Positions 32,201 through 44,473 of a stretch of DNA of 64,000 nucleotides are shown here, one piece after another. A model generated the notes under the pieces. It was not told the DNA's origin, did no database searches, and saw nothing but the letters and a program-made list of their open reading frames with translations. Position numbers and translations under genes: made by a program. The stretch is from Fomitopsis serialis (lineage: Eukaryota > Basidiomycota > Agaricomycetes > Polyporales > Fomitopsidaceae), in contig NW_025955042.1 of the NCBI RefSeq assembly GCF_022376445.1, positions 115,372-179,371 of the forward strand, given 5' to 3'. Each line of letters opens with the position of its first letter. Position 1 is the first letter of the stretch.

Positions 32201-33810
32201 AGATCGCGGTACCCGAGGCTGGTGAAGAACCCGTGCGACGGTGCGCGGCCGGACGTGGGGATGGAGACGTTGTGCTTCTTGCACATCTCCGCTTTGTGCT
32301 CGAGCTCGACCGCCTTGCCGACAGACAGCAGAGCCCGCGCCGTCTTCATGCCCATATTGACGCCGCCCGTGCCTTGCATGTGCATAAGCTCGAGGATCGT
32401 GATTAACGACAGCTTTTCAGGAGTTAACAGAGACAGAAACGGGCTCAAGCCGATCATCTTGCGCGTCTCAGCTAACACAATGTCAGACATACTGTGTATA
32501 CATCGCCAGAAAGGTCACGTACAAAGTTTCATCTCTGCGTTCGCCTTAAGTCTCTGCTCCTGTACGGCGATGTTCTCAATCTCCGCCTTCAACCGCTCCT
32601 TCAACAACGCATGCCATTGCCACATCAACTGTTGCAGGTCATTCGTCTTCAGCGCTGAGTTTGATAGCCCCAACACCTCAAGCTTCTCCGTCGTGTGCTT
32701 GAGGCGCTCCACAGCGACGTCGTACACCGACTCCTCGAGCAGCTTTTGACGTGCTGCGATGTCTTCGGGGAGCACCCGGCGGGCGAAGATAACCTTCGCT
32801 AGGTGTTTCCGCAGTGTGTCGAGGTTGAATGGCACGTCCGGCTCGGGCACGCCTACATCGTCGCTGACGTGAACGTCGACGACGCTGCCATCCTCAGCGT
32901 GCATCATACGAACGTCCGCCTCTTTCTTTTTGAGTTGTCGTTTGACGGGAACCGCCTCGGGAACGTTCTCCAAAGGATCGTCTTCTTGACGACCGAGTGA
33001 GTCCGCCATACCTAGCTCGTTGACCACGTTCGACAGGCCCATCTCCACCGCAGCCTTCGACAGCAGCTGGATCGCCTCTGCCGCCTCGTCGGACGACGCG
33101 AACGCACGGTCAGCTACCACCATCGTCGGCAACACCTGGTGGTCCATCATACTCCGGAGTAGCATCGCCGGATCCCACTGTCTCTCCGAGTACATCGGCT
33201 GCGCAGACTCCGGCCCATGTCGAATCCAGGCGGCCAGCATGTAAGCGTACGTATTGGCCGTCGGCTGGATTTGCGCACTTCCGTCCTCCACCACACCATA
33301 CAGTGCCCACGCCTCGTCGATCCACATCTCCGGGTCGGTAGCGTCCTTCGCGCGAGCCATCTCGAGGTAGGCGTCCAGCATAGAGTTGTACATGCGCACG
33401 TCGAGAAGCGAGCTTTTGTCAGAGTTGCGGAGGTCGTCGAAGATAGACTTGGCACGGGGCACGTCGTAGAGGTTGTGCAGGCACGCACCGACAACCGCAA
33501 TCAGGTCCTGGGTGGGCGTATCCGTGAAGAGGATGGTGCGCAGGTCTTTTGCGGTGGCATTTAGCGGTGGGGTAGGGAGGATAGTGTACGGTGTCCGGCG
33601 TCGCAGGAAGTCTTCCATGTCGTGCTGCGAGTGAGCGCTGCTGGAGGGCATGTAGGCCGGGAAGGGCTCTGGGGGCGCAGAGGCGGTCGCAAGAGCGGGT
33701 GCGTTGGCCCGTTTTGAGGGAGTCGAGTAGAGTCGGGCAGGCCGGGGGAGGCTCTGCCTAGAGCACGACAGCAAAGTCGTCTCCACCTTTCTGGCTGAGC
33801 GGGAGATCAT
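29220..33810 (-). CDS. RPO41: Mitochondrial DNA-directed RNA polymerase
   Basis: This single-subunit, T7-type polymerase transcribes mitochondrial DNA. Eleven exons are inferred: 32523-33810, 32033-32471, 31773-31975, 31359-31714, 31032-31304, 30640-30978, 30462-30587, 30082-30406, 29938-30029, 29744-29881 and 29220-29690. They give 1349 residues with no frame break, matching fungal Rpo41. The N-terminus is a mitochondrial presequence followed by a pentatricopeptide-like region ([17 protein letters not shown]). Catalytic motifs are [12 protein letters not shown], motif [20 protein letters not shown], motif [17 protein letters not shown] and motif [10 protein letters not shown]. The C-terminal exon contains an acidic Glu/Asp/Ala insert before the terminal SLYFFS, which ends like T7 polymerase. 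The exon 6 acceptor (aatgaag) lacks a good pyrimidine tract. Confidence 0.95.
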
Positions 33811-35358
33811 GGCGGCAGCGCTGCTGGTCCAGGGATGCAGGAGGGAGACAGCGGACGAGGAGGTCGTCGCCCGATTGGTGATTTGAGTTGCCGATCTCCT
33901 TTCTCCCCGAAAAATTCAGCCACCGGCAGTAAATGCGATCTCACGGAGTCTCACGTGCCTCTCCCTTCCGCCAGCACGACCTCTTCCGACAACGGTGCAG
34001 TTGCATGGCTTCGCAGCTGCGACCGTCGTATATCGCAATTCGTAGTCGAAAGCTGTATGTCATTTTGATGCACAAGAATGCATCGACACAAGATCCAAGT
34101 TCCCAGTGTCAGCGGTCGAAGTCCACCACGATTCCCCTCTCACTTGCAGACAGGGCCATCCCTGCAGGCTAGGCAGGTCCGACCTGCATACTATCCGAAC
34201 CACCGCACCCTGCACGGTGTTCGCATCATGATGTTAGTTTTAGGCCTGCGAGGAATAGGGCCCCTCGGTCTCCCAATTCAGGAAGCAACGGCGAGGCGGC
34301 GACGAAGATATGGACTCCGGCTTTGTAGCAGCGTGCCTTAGCTGTTTGTTGGTCGAAGCCAACGGCTCGCATGCTATGCGACTACGAGGGCGACCAAGCT
34401 GAGGCGGACCATTCATGGACGGGGCCCTACACCTGGTAGGCCGAATCGCAGGAGCGCAAATCTCGCCGCTCCGATCGTAGTCTTGTCTTGTCTTTCTTCT
34501 GATGACGTCGAGTCTCTTCGAGGAACAAACCATCAACGTTTTAATCACCTCGTATGCATGTACAGATGAGTACTAGAGCTAAACCGTTCGTTCGTGCAAA
34601 TCACGACTGAGGTATCGATGAAGAGTTAAATACTCCAGTGCCACAGCGGAAACCAGTGACGGCGCCCGAAGACACCTCTATTGCGATGAATCAGACGGCA
34701 GTAGCGCACCAGACGAAGATATAATTCAAACCTGGGTTCAACTCCTGTGCCGTTGCCCTGCGTCACTTCTACATCTCTGCATCGTGGTAGTTCGATGACC
34801 AAAGTGTCCGTTGACCTGTAGATACGTCCTGGTGCACGTGTCGAAGATGTCCTCCAGGGCTCCTAGACAGATTTGTGACTGTGCTTCCGAGTCCACGCCA
34901 ACGTGAACACCTCTCATTAGGCGTTCCTGCTCGCACTGCGCCTGAACCTGGTTGACGATCAGTCCGGATGACCCTTGGACAAACCGAGACGCGGGTTGGG
35001 GCTGGACTCTTGGAAGGGTGCCCTCGGCATGTGCACCTGTAACTGCTGAAATTAGTAGTTTTCACGGACAAGCCAACCCCGCCAAGCTGACCTGCAAGAC
35101 ACGGGTGGGAGTGGTCAGGCGCGGAAGCGGGTTATCCTGCTGAGGACCTGCACGCGCTGCTTTGGCGGTAATGGCGACCATGCCGCTGTTGGCAGGCCTT
35201 CTTCTCTTCGTTGGGAACAACCTCGACAGCGGCTGTCACCTGCCCATTGAGGCCAGCTACGCGTATACCCTCGCGCAGACAGGAATGCCACACGGCTCAG
35301 TACGCAAACTGGCGAAGACGCGTAGAGGAGTGTATGTACCTTCGCGAGCTGTTGGATT
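33811..35358. other. Intergenic upstream of RPO41
   Basis: No gene was recognised in 1.5 kb. It holds the RPO41 promoter and the left flank of the retrotransposon insertion. Confidence 0.55.
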
Positions 35359-35363
35359 CCTGT
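35359..35363. repeat. Target site duplication, left (CCTGT)
   Basis: The five bases before the 5' LTR are CCTGT, repeated directly after the 3' LTR at 44469-44473. Five bp is the usual duplication for Ty3/gypsy integrases. Confidence 0.95.
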
Positions 35364-35778
35364 TGTAACGACTCAGTATGTATATTATAATCTAGTACAT
35401 GAATGTATATTTTGCATTCATCTCGAACCGTAGAGAACTCGCTGGAACTTACGACGTTCGTCTAGTAGCTACAAGGCATCGCCTCGTACAGGCTGTGCCA
35501 GGCGCTAAGGCGATCCTTATACGAGTATATAAGGAAGAAGAGTTCTTGAGGTTCGACACGCTTTGCTGGCCAAAGTTCCTTCCCGTTTCCTTTCCTCTCA
35601 CTCTCACTCTCTCCTCCTCTCGCACACCCTCTCGTGTTACTGCTAGTTACGTTAACTTAGCCAGTAATACAACCCGTTCTACCGAACTCAACCAGACAGA
35701 CTGATCACCTGTCACGTGAGTGTACCTTGAGTGACCGAACCCCTCCCAGTAGCAAGTCCGGTAACCCGTCTTGTTACA
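35364..35778 (+). repeat. 5' long terminal repeat
   Basis: It runs TGTAAC..GTTACA, a 6-bp inverted terminal match. A TATA-like gagtatataagg lies near 35522-35533, followed by a pyrimidine-rich stretch, consistent with U3 promoter and R/U5. The primer-binding site should start just inside, at the TGGTGGAC near 35783. The cognate tRNA was not identified. Confidence 0.97.
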
Positions 35779-35974
35779 ATTTGGTGGACATTCAGTCTCC
35801 TCAAACCACACTCTTTCCCCCTTCCGACGTCGACTCCGCTGTCCCCGACAGTACCCTACTTGACGCTCTGTGCTCAAGTACCCAGGTGTACCCACTCACC
35901 CCGCGGCCGCCACACACCCCTCACGCTACCCTTTCAACAAACCTCTTCGACTTCCCCCTTTTTTCGCAACTGGC

Positions 35975-38900
35975 ATGTCCTCCCTAGACTCTGCCTCCAC
36001 TGCCCAAGGCCAGATCGCACCCTCACTCCGATCCGGCCCACACAGCACACGACCCCAGAACGCGCCACACGCATCCTCTCTCGGGTCCGACGACGAGCTC
36101 CCTGAGATGGTTGACGCATACACCCAAACTGACCAGCGGACGTCTGACGATTCAGTCACTCCCTCGTCGCTGGACGCCAACATCTCCTCGGTGAGTATTT
36201 CGTCCTCTGACCGCGCCGCACGGCTACCTTCGCCCGCCTTTGTGCACGACCAACGCCATCTTCCCGCGGACGCGTCGTTACGCGACACTCTACACCACTT
36301 GGTTGGTGGACAACGCCTCGCTTTGGAGACAACAAATGTCTTCAACGAGATAGCTACTGCGACTAAACGCGACATCGCGTACGTTTTTAAGAACACTCAC
36401 GCCATCCTCTCACAACTGGAGTCCCTTGCTGACCAGGTGGCACAGCACCACTCGTCAATCGCCGAACACATTCAGCGCGCGCTCGACACCGAGACTCGCC
36501 ACTCCGAAGAACTCGGGTCCGACCACCACGAGTTACGCTGCCGCCTGGACGACATACAGCATACCGTAGACGACCTACGGGACAACGGCAACTCTCGCTC
36601 GTCCCATCGACACACTACCTCGCACACGGGTGATGCGGCCGACGTATCAGCCACGAACCCCGCGACTGCGCGAGATACAGGGTGCATCTCGTCTTCGCCT
36701 CGGCCAGGCTATGCAGGGATGCAAGCCGATTTAGCGCAGGAGGCGCCGGGATGTCTCTGTAAGTGCAACTGTACTGAGAACACAGATGTCATCAGACGCG
36801 ATATCTACAGGTTGTCAGACATCTGCGTCAACCTCCCAACACGGCCCACGATGGCCCAGGAGATCAGCGCATGCATGTCCGAGTTGCGTGATGACTTGAC
36901 AGAAGCAGTTGCACTGGTACGTTCTGAACTACTATCAGCGATACAGCAATCCCACGTACAATCGCAGGTACCACAGACGCTGCGGACGCCGCACGTCTCG
37001 TTCGCATCGCCTCTTACTGCCGACTCACCACTATCCGCGCACACCCCGACTTACCAACAGCCACCCCACTTCCAGCAGTCTCGCCCACAACAGCCGCCGC
37101 CGCCTCCATCACCGCCACTTCCACAACCGACACGGCACGGGCCATCGGCACCGTTCCCGTCCTCGATCTCTGGCGCGTTAGCCGGTGGTATACCACTAGC
37201 AGCTCATGTACCGACATCAGGAATGCATACTACACCTCAGTCAATACCCTCGGGGTTTGAACCCTACTCGTATGCACCCACAGCACCGTACACAGCGTTA
37301 TCAGGTGCGAGTAGCTCGCACACTGAGAAAAATAAGCTGAAACATAGTGATCTGCCGAAATTTTTCGGAAACGACGGCGACGACGTAGATGACTGGATTA
37401 GTCAGATCTCTAACATTGTACGATACACCGGCGTAGAGGACACCGTGATTCTGCGTTGTCTGCCTCTCATACTACGCGGTCCAGCGTTCAAGTGGTTCAA
37501 TACCCTGTCACAACCCGACTTGGCGAACCTGATGAATTGGACGGACTGGCAAGCGATCTTACGTCGCGAATTCAGGAAGGCTAATTATGACGTCAATATG
37601 GCTGAACAGCTCCGCATGCGCCGGTGGCATAAGGGCGAAACATTTTCACAATACTTTACTGACCGGCGGAAATTGCAGAATGCCGTTCTAGGGGAATCTG
37701 CAAGCTCCCAGACTCTGATCAGCGACCTCCTGCTCGGCATACCGGCGAGTATGCACGCACTAATCAAAGCAGGCACGGGGTACAACGCTAACCCGACGAT
37801 TGCTCTGGCCGATTTCAAACGGTACGTGATGGATATGGAATTGGGCCTTTTATCACAATATGGACAGTTCCGATCTAACCCTCCGAGTAACGCTCCTAGC
37901 TATGCCAATGGCTCGGCCTCTTCAGGTCCTTGGAGACCAAGGAACCAGCCTTCAAGAGGGGGTAACTACTCCCAGAACAATGCAAACAACGGGAATACAA
38001 ACCAACCACGATGGCAGAATCGCGATCGCGACTGGTCCAATAACAATACCAGTACGTCTCAATCGAAAGGCACGAATCATAACCCTACCTCTGGGTATCG
38101 ACCGTCTAACCCATCTGATAGTAACAGTCAGAGACCAACTCCTCGTACCGGGTTCAGCCAAAATACAACAAATTCGAATCAAAACCAGTGGAAGCGGAAC
38201 ACGCCAATAAACTCGAAACCGAACCAGAACTGGCGTGCGAAGACTAACACAGCGGAACCCAAGGAGTCTGATGGAAGAGACACTGAAGAACTGGCACTCA
38301 CCGAAGACGAGCAACCAGAAGACGAAGCAGAAACATCATACGATCAGTATGATTCAGAGGAAGAAGGGGACGCTACGAGCCTTTCGGCAAATGCGTACCT
38401 AGTGGCCGATACAAACACCATCATGACTCGACGAATGGTTCGCGATGTCACGGATTCCTCAGCAGGTCAGTCGCTCAAGACTAGTATTCCTATACAAGGC
38501 ACTACTCCCAAAAGGAGAGTCCTGAAGAAGAAGCCGCCGACAAAGCGCACCTTATCAGATCAGAAGAAGACGACTCATAAACAAACTCTTCCAGAAGTCG
38601 TAAGCGGAAATGAAGACACAGGGCCGGACGCTTCCGCGTTTATGAGTAAGACACCAGCTTTTATACAGGTTGCGATCGACGGGTCTAACTCTGACCGGGC
38701 TTTTCGGGCTCTGGTAGACACAGGATCGTCAATATCGCTGATTGATCGTTCGATACTCCAGAAGTTTCTACCGCAGGCAGTGAGACAACAATGCCCGCTT
38801 ATAGAACTACATGGCGTTTCCGGTAACAGCTTTATCACTTCGTACGTCTCTCTCAATCTCACTTTTACGGATCTAAAGGGACAGAACCATATTCTCCCCA

Positions 38901-41900
38901 CGAAGCTGTACATGAATCCTGCTCAGGACTCTCGAATCATACTAGGTAACGACTTTTTGGATTTCTACAATGCAGTCGTTAACCTGCAAAACCAGCAGCT
39001 GGCCCTCCGTGCTGAGGGCGGGAAGAATATAATTATTAGTATGGTCTGCCGTAAACAGCAAATAACGACGATGCGAGTTGCAGAGACGTTCACGGTGAGA
39101 GCGTTCCACTCTGCCCAGATCCCTGCCAGAATAATAGGACCGATCCCAGCACCGCTATACTACCTAGAACCAGAACCCTTGAAAGATGGATTCAAGGCAA
39201 TCTCGGCAGCGAACAGTATAGGTAAGTCTTCTTCGCCTCAACATCATGTACAGGTTGTCAATATGGAGCCATTTCCGATGACGCTGTACATCGGAGATAT
39301 CCTCGGCACTGTTCATCCGTTAGTAGACATCAGCAAGACGCCTCGAATGAGCGAGTCCAACACTGTCAGTATAGCTGATAAGAATGACCTACAGGAGTTT
39401 CGCCGAGCACTAACTGATATAGATCTGAACCCGAGCCTGACTCCCAAAGAGCGGGAACAGGTCCTCGCAGTCTTGACTCGGCATCGACACGCGTTCGCAT
39501 ACGGATCACGGAAGTTGGGCAACACTACAGTGGGTGAAGTTCGGCTTGAAACAGGTGACTCACCTCCAATCTCGACAGCTCCGTATCACGCATCTCCTAA
39601 AGGACGGCAGATCATCGAAGAAACTGTGGCCAAGCTTCTCGCGGATAATGTTATCGAAGAATCGGAGTCGCCTTGGGCGTCGAATGTCGTGCTCATTGCA
39701 CAAAAGGACAAGGTCAGATTCTGCATCGACTTTCGAAAGCTGAATGCAGTAACGAAGCCAGATCAATATCCGCTTCCACGGATTGACGACTACCTTAATC
39801 AGTTCGAAGGTAAACGCTTCTTCTCCACTTTCGACGCTAACTCTGGCTTTCACCAGATAGGTATTCCCGACGAGGCGGATCGTGAGAAGACCGCGTTTCG
39901 CACTCATCAAGGTCTGTACCAATACAAACGGATGCCATTTGGCATACGGAACGGACCGTCGATCTTCCAACGGGCTATGGACAAAGTCTTAGGGAAGATT
40001 AAGTGGAAATTTGCTGTAGTTTATATCGATGACATAGTTGTTTATTCTGCCGATTTCGAGCATCACCTCAAGCATCTTGAGCAAGTACTGGACCGAATTC
40101 GAGCATCCGGTTTCACGCTTTCATTGACTAAATCTCATGTGTGCTACCAAGAAATACACGCCTTGGGACATCATGTCAGTCGCTTGGGCATCGGCATGAA
40201 GGAAGAAAATGTCCGTGCAATCCTTCAGTTTCCGGCCCCAAAAACGGTCAAGGACGTACAGATCTTCTTGGGCATGACTGGGTATTATCGGCGCTTCATT
40301 CGCGACTATGCTAAGATAGCACGTCCCCTGACAGCATTGCTGTCGAAGGAGACGCCATTCATATGGTCGGCGCTATGCCAAGAAGCTTTCGAGACGCTGC
40401 GTGGAAGGCTGGCAGAAGAGCCCATACTTGCCCATCCAAACTACGAGCAACCATTCCTGATATACACCGATGGATCCAAGATCGGCATTGGTGGTGTATT
40501 AGCTCAGATAGGAAAGGACGGCAAGGAGCACATGGTCGCCGCCATCTCTCGCCAGTTATCTGCAGCAGAGGAGGGTTACAGTGCGACTGAGCTGGAATGT
40601 CTGGCAGTGGTCTGGGCCTTACGAAAGTTTCATCCATACATAGATGGGACATCTGAGCTTAAAATCGTTACAGATCATATTGCATTGCAATGGATCTGGA
40701 ATTACAAAGGGACCAATAGTCGTCTTAAACGATGGTCGCTCGAATTACTTCCATACCAACATTCCGCGAGAATTGAACATCGGCCAGGACGAACTCACTC
40801 GAACGTCGATGCACTTTCGCGTGCACCGATACCCGGCTCCGCACCACAAGCCGACGCGGAGATGTTAACTGCTACCACGATGTTACCAAAATCCGCCTTT
40901 CTGAAGGAAATACGAGACGGATATCTGCAGGATGAATACTTCGCACCAATATTGGAATTATTTGAGCAAGACAAACCACGGGCTCACCTTCAGCACTATG
41001 AAGTTGAGGATGGCCTACTGTTCCGTCGACACTCCTCCGGGAAGGGTCGCGTCCTATGCATTCCGCGACATAAGGACCTGCGACTCGATATTCTACATGA
41101 CTTCCATGATGCCGAACTATCGGGCCATGCGGGTGCCGACAGAACACTGAATGCGGTTAGTCATACGTACTATTGGCCCCGACTCAGCAAGGACGTACGT
41201 TCTTACGTTCGTTCCTGTGAGTCCTGTCAGCTAAACAAATCATCGAATCAGAAGACCGCTGGGTTGCTACTGCCCCACATGATTGCGCCGGGCAGATGGC
41301 ACACCGTCACTATGGACTTCGCAGGTCCATTTGCAGTAACATCTAATGGACTCGATATGATCATGATCGTGGTGGATAAACTGACAAAACATACTCACTT
41401 TATTCCAGTCAAGAGATCGGACACAGCCGAAGACACTGCACAGGCGTTTTTTCGCGAGGTCGTAAGGCTACATGGCTTACCTCAGGTGATAATATCCGAC
41501 AGGGATTCAAAATTTACCTCACGATTTTGGCGCACGCTGTTCAAGCGTCTTGGCACGAAACTTGCCATGTCTACTGCGAATCATCCTCAAACAGACGGCC
41601 AGTCTGAACGCATGGTGCGTGTGTTGAAGGATATGCTTCGTCACTATATCAAGTATGACCAGAAGAATTGGATTGACTTACTGCCCGTTTTGGAGATCGC
41701 CTACAACCGGGGTGTAAACGCCTCGACTGGGTTCAGTCCGTTTGAATTGGACTACGGATTTGCGCCGCGTTTTCTCCATAATATCACCGACAACGATGGT
41801 GACCATTTGCCCGCGGTTGACGACTTCCTTGAGCATGTTCATGCTCAGGTTCGATCTGCAGAAGACGCAATCAGCAGGGCCCAAGAGAATCAAGCAAACA

Positions 41901-42402
41901 TTTTAACTCTCAGCGTCGTGAGATCATATTCGAGGTCGGCGAGTTGGTCAAGCTTTCAACAAAACATTTGAACCCTCCATGGCAGAAGAAGCGCAAAACA
42001 CGTAAGTTACTGCCAAAATGGATTGGCCCGTTTCGTGTCAAGGAGAAGCTGAACAACAATTCCTATATACTGGACCTACCACCGCAGTTTGATATACACG
42101 ACGCTATAAATGCTGAATATCTTGAGAAATATGTGGACTCGCCGGACGAGTTTTCGAAACGCAAGCGAACCATACCACCACCAATCGTGGTGGACGGCGA
42201 GGATAATCACTACGAAATTGATCAGATAGTTGACTATGATCGACGCACCGACCGTCGGACAGGAAACGATGTTCACTGGTATCTGGTGAATTTCGTGGGG
42301 ATGCCGGAACACGAGCGGGAATGGTTGACTCGCGATGAGTTGCTCGTCGGGGCATCTCGTTTGGTCCGACAATACGAGACGAAGCATCAACTCACAATTT
42401 AG
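35975..42402 (+). CDS. Gag-Pol polyprotein with chromodomain, one frameshift
   Basis: The frame is open from the ATG at 35975 to 41971. The last part (to 42402) is in another frame, with the shift at about 41893-41906, inside the linker after the integrase core. Domains in order are: a disordered Gag start; a retrotransposon Gag core (DDWISQISNIVRYTG, FKWFNTL, about residues 505-640); an Asn/Ser/Arg-rich nucleocapsid-like tail without a CCHC knuckle; protease DTGSS at residue 915; reverse transcriptase (FCIDFRKLNAVTKPDQYPL, YIDDIVVYS near 1350); RNase H (IYTDGSKIGIGGV); integrase with an HHCC zinc site (ending CESCQLNK) and D,D,E residues (MDFAGPF, SDRDSKF, DGQSERM); a GPF module (WIGPFRVKEKL); and a chromodomain (YEIDQIVDYD, WYLVNFVGM). 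Gag and Pol are fused, as in several fungal elements. Confidence 0.93.
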
Positions 42403-42601
42403 TGCGTTCATTTCCGAAGGAAGCACAAGGGAGCTCCACACAGACTTGTAAGAAGACGGAGATGAATATTGAAACCGACTCACTGCGCTAAATCATTACT
42501 GGCAAGCAGATTCCAATGTCAAGGAACAAGGTACTGCTCGTCTTGCAGACACAGTTTACCAGTCACGTCTATTGAATTTCAGTCGTCACGCACATGCGAG
42601 A

Positions 42602-42607
42602 TATAAA
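42602..42607 (+). promoter_or_regulatory. Internal TATA box upstream of the extra ORF
   Basis: The sequence TATAAA lies 155 bp before the ATG at 42762 and is followed by a long CT-rich leader (42658-42760) with repeated cgctctt words. TATA plus pyrimidine-rich leader is typical of highly expressed fungal promoters. It suggests that the extra ORF is transcribed separately from the element's genomic RNA. Confidence 0.55.
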
Positions 42608-42761
42608 GACGCGAGGGAACTCACTGCAATCCCCACTCCTGGTCTCACCAGAAGTTTGCCGTTCGCTCCTCCCCTTTCGCTCTTCGCTCTTCGCTCCTCT
42701 CCCCTTTGCTCTTTGCCAACCTACACTTTTCGTCTCCTCTTCACTTCCCTTCCTCTTCGAC

Positions 42762-43920
42762 ATGGCTACGCCTCTTCTCGACAACCTCGTTCTGGCCATC
42801 AACTCGGCCGCGTCGTCTGCTAGTCCGTCCGCCGTGCCTACGATCCCTAGCGCGACTTCAGTACGAGACGACGTCGTTAACGAAGTTCGTTCACCTTTCA
42901 CTCGCCCCAACTCGCCCGCCCCTTCCTTAATGTCGTTCTCTTCGATGCCGCCTCTTGTGTCGTTACCCGAGTCCGACAGCGAGCCTGGCGAGGTCGATGA
43001 AGATACCCCACTGCTCTTGAAGCCGGAACGCGTCGCAGGCGACGCGTCTGTCAGGCCGACGGGACACAGTGAGTTGACCTGATGGTACAACGAGAATCAT
43101 GGTGCTCACTCTTTTCGTCCCAGTGCTTGACGCGTCGGACACCACTTCGGTCTTGACCTCGTCGGACGGACAGGCCAACCTGGCCGATCGCTCCGCCTCC
43201 GCGTCTCTGCAGGCACGCGACGGGAGCGACGCTGATGTCCCCATGGACGGTGACGTTGTCCTAGCGGCGCGGCGGAGCACACCACCGCCGTCGTACGCCG
43301 CGGTCTTGCGTCAAGAGTTCCTGCGAGCCAGTCGACCTATCGGACGTACGGAGCGCGCTGTCAACCATCCGTCTTCCACGATCGCCTCGGGACAGCCAAG
43401 AGTCTCGATCGCCGATCGTCCATGGCGCCTACGCACCCCGATATTGAACGCCTTCTCCCTTTCGCCGCAGAACCTCCACGACATCCTCTACTTCCTCTCC
43501 CTTAACCAGCTCGGCGTCGCACGCGCCCTCGAGGAGATCAAGCCATATGAGCTCAGCTCGCTCAAGGCCGGTCTTACCGCTCTGCATGATCAATTCCTCT
43601 TTGGACGCCGCTCCGCTCCCGTTCCGCCTCGACTCGCGATCAACTGGGTTCACAAGCACGTTGTTCACCGGCACGGTATCGATTACTGTGTCAACAACAA
43701 CCGCGAATGGCTCCGCGACGTCGACATCCCGCTTTACGCCAACGGGTTACGCGCAGTTGAGCGTTACTGGCATGGCAGCGCCCGTCGAGGACGCCCCTAC
43801 CTCTTCGTGCACCAGATCGACGAGTTGCGCGTCTGTGCTCCGCAATACCACGGGAATGCGGGCGCGTTTCTCGATCACATCAAGAAGGTGGACGGAGAAA
43901 GGATAGGGTCCCGTCAGTGA
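42762..43920 (+). CDS. Extra spliced ORF inside the retrotransposon, function unknown
   Basis: Two exons are inferred, 42762-43068 and 43124-43920, separated by a 55-bp intron with GTGAGT donor and CCCAG acceptor. The product is 367 residues. The first 180 residues are Ser/Pro/Asp-rich and look disordered. The second half looks folded: LSPQNLHDILYFLSLNQLG, WVHKHVVHRHGIDYCV, NREWLRDVDIPLYANGLRA and PYLFVHQIDELRVC. I recognise no family. There is no signal peptide or membrane helix, so it is not an envelope-type protein despite its env-like position. The unspliced frames would give two separate ORFs (42762-43082 and 43099-43920). It is in the sense orientation of the element. Confidence 0.7.
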
Positions 43921-44038
43921 GGATTGAACTGATTGTTTGAATACTGTGCATCTTAGTTATGCCTCACGTTCTTTACGCGTCATGATACACTGATATCTCG
44001 TTACCTGCTTTCCCTCGACTCGGAGACCTCGCTTTCTT

Positions 44039-44052
44039 TGTGAGGGGGGTAA
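44039..44052 (+). other. Polypurine tract
   Basis: A purine-rich gtgaggggggtaa stretch ends one or two bases before the 3' LTR, where plus-strand DNA synthesis would be primed. Confidence 0.75.
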
Positions 44053-44053
44053 T

Positions 44054-44468
44054 TGTAACGACTCAGTATGTATATTATAATCTAGTACATGAATGTATAT
44101 TTTGCATTCATCTCGAACCGTAGAGAACTCGCTGGAACTTACGACGTTCGTCTAGTAGCTACAAGGCATCGCCTCGTACAGGCTGTGCCAGGCGCTAAGG
44201 CGATCCTTATACGAGTATATAAGGAAGAAGAGTTCTTGAGGTTCGACACGCTTTGCTGGCCAAAGTTCCTTCCCGTTTCCTTTCCTCTCACTCTCACTCT
44301 CTCCTCCTCTCGCACACCCTCTCGTGTTACTGCTAGTTACGTTAACTTAGCCAGTAATACAACCCGTTCTACCGAACTCAACCAGACAGACTGATCACCT
44401 GTCACGTGAGTGTACCTTGAGTGACCGAACCCCTCCCAGTAGCAAGTCCGGTAACCCGTCTTGTTACA
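44054..44468 (+). repeat. 3' long terminal repeat
   Basis: This is 415 bp. I found no difference from the 5' LTR on reading the two together. Confidence 0.97.
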
Positions 44469-44473
44469 CCTGT
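44469..44473. repeat. Target site duplication, right (CCTGT)
   Basis: A direct copy of 35359-35363. Confidence 0.95.

Larger units (their letters stand above)
35364..44468 (+). mobile_element. Full-length Ty3/gypsy chromodomain LTR retrotransposon
   Basis: This is a 9105-bp element with 415-bp LTRs, TG..CA ends and a 5-bp target duplication. Order is LTR, leader, gag-pol in one long frame (protease, reverse transcriptase, RNase H, integrase, chromodomain), an extra spliced ORF, purine tract, LTR. The order reverse transcriptase before integrase defines Ty3/gypsy, and the C-terminal chromodomain places it among chromoviruses. The two LTRs look identical, so the insertion is young. The gag-pol frame nevertheless has one shift near 41900. 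It sits between RPO41 and HTZ1, upstream of RPO41, in non-coding sequence. Confidence 0.96.

Noticed and set aside
34690..34760. Possible tRNA gene: a GGTTCAACTCC B-box match downstream of an A-box-like TAGCGCACCAG
   Set aside because: The spacing is about 11 bases too short, the D-loop GG pair is missing, and neither the T stem nor an anticodon stem folds. Only six acceptor-like pairs were found.
42762..43920. Reading the extra retrotransposon ORF as an envelope gene
   Set aside because: No signal peptide, transmembrane helix or fusion-like hydrophobic stretch is visible. Position alone suggested env.
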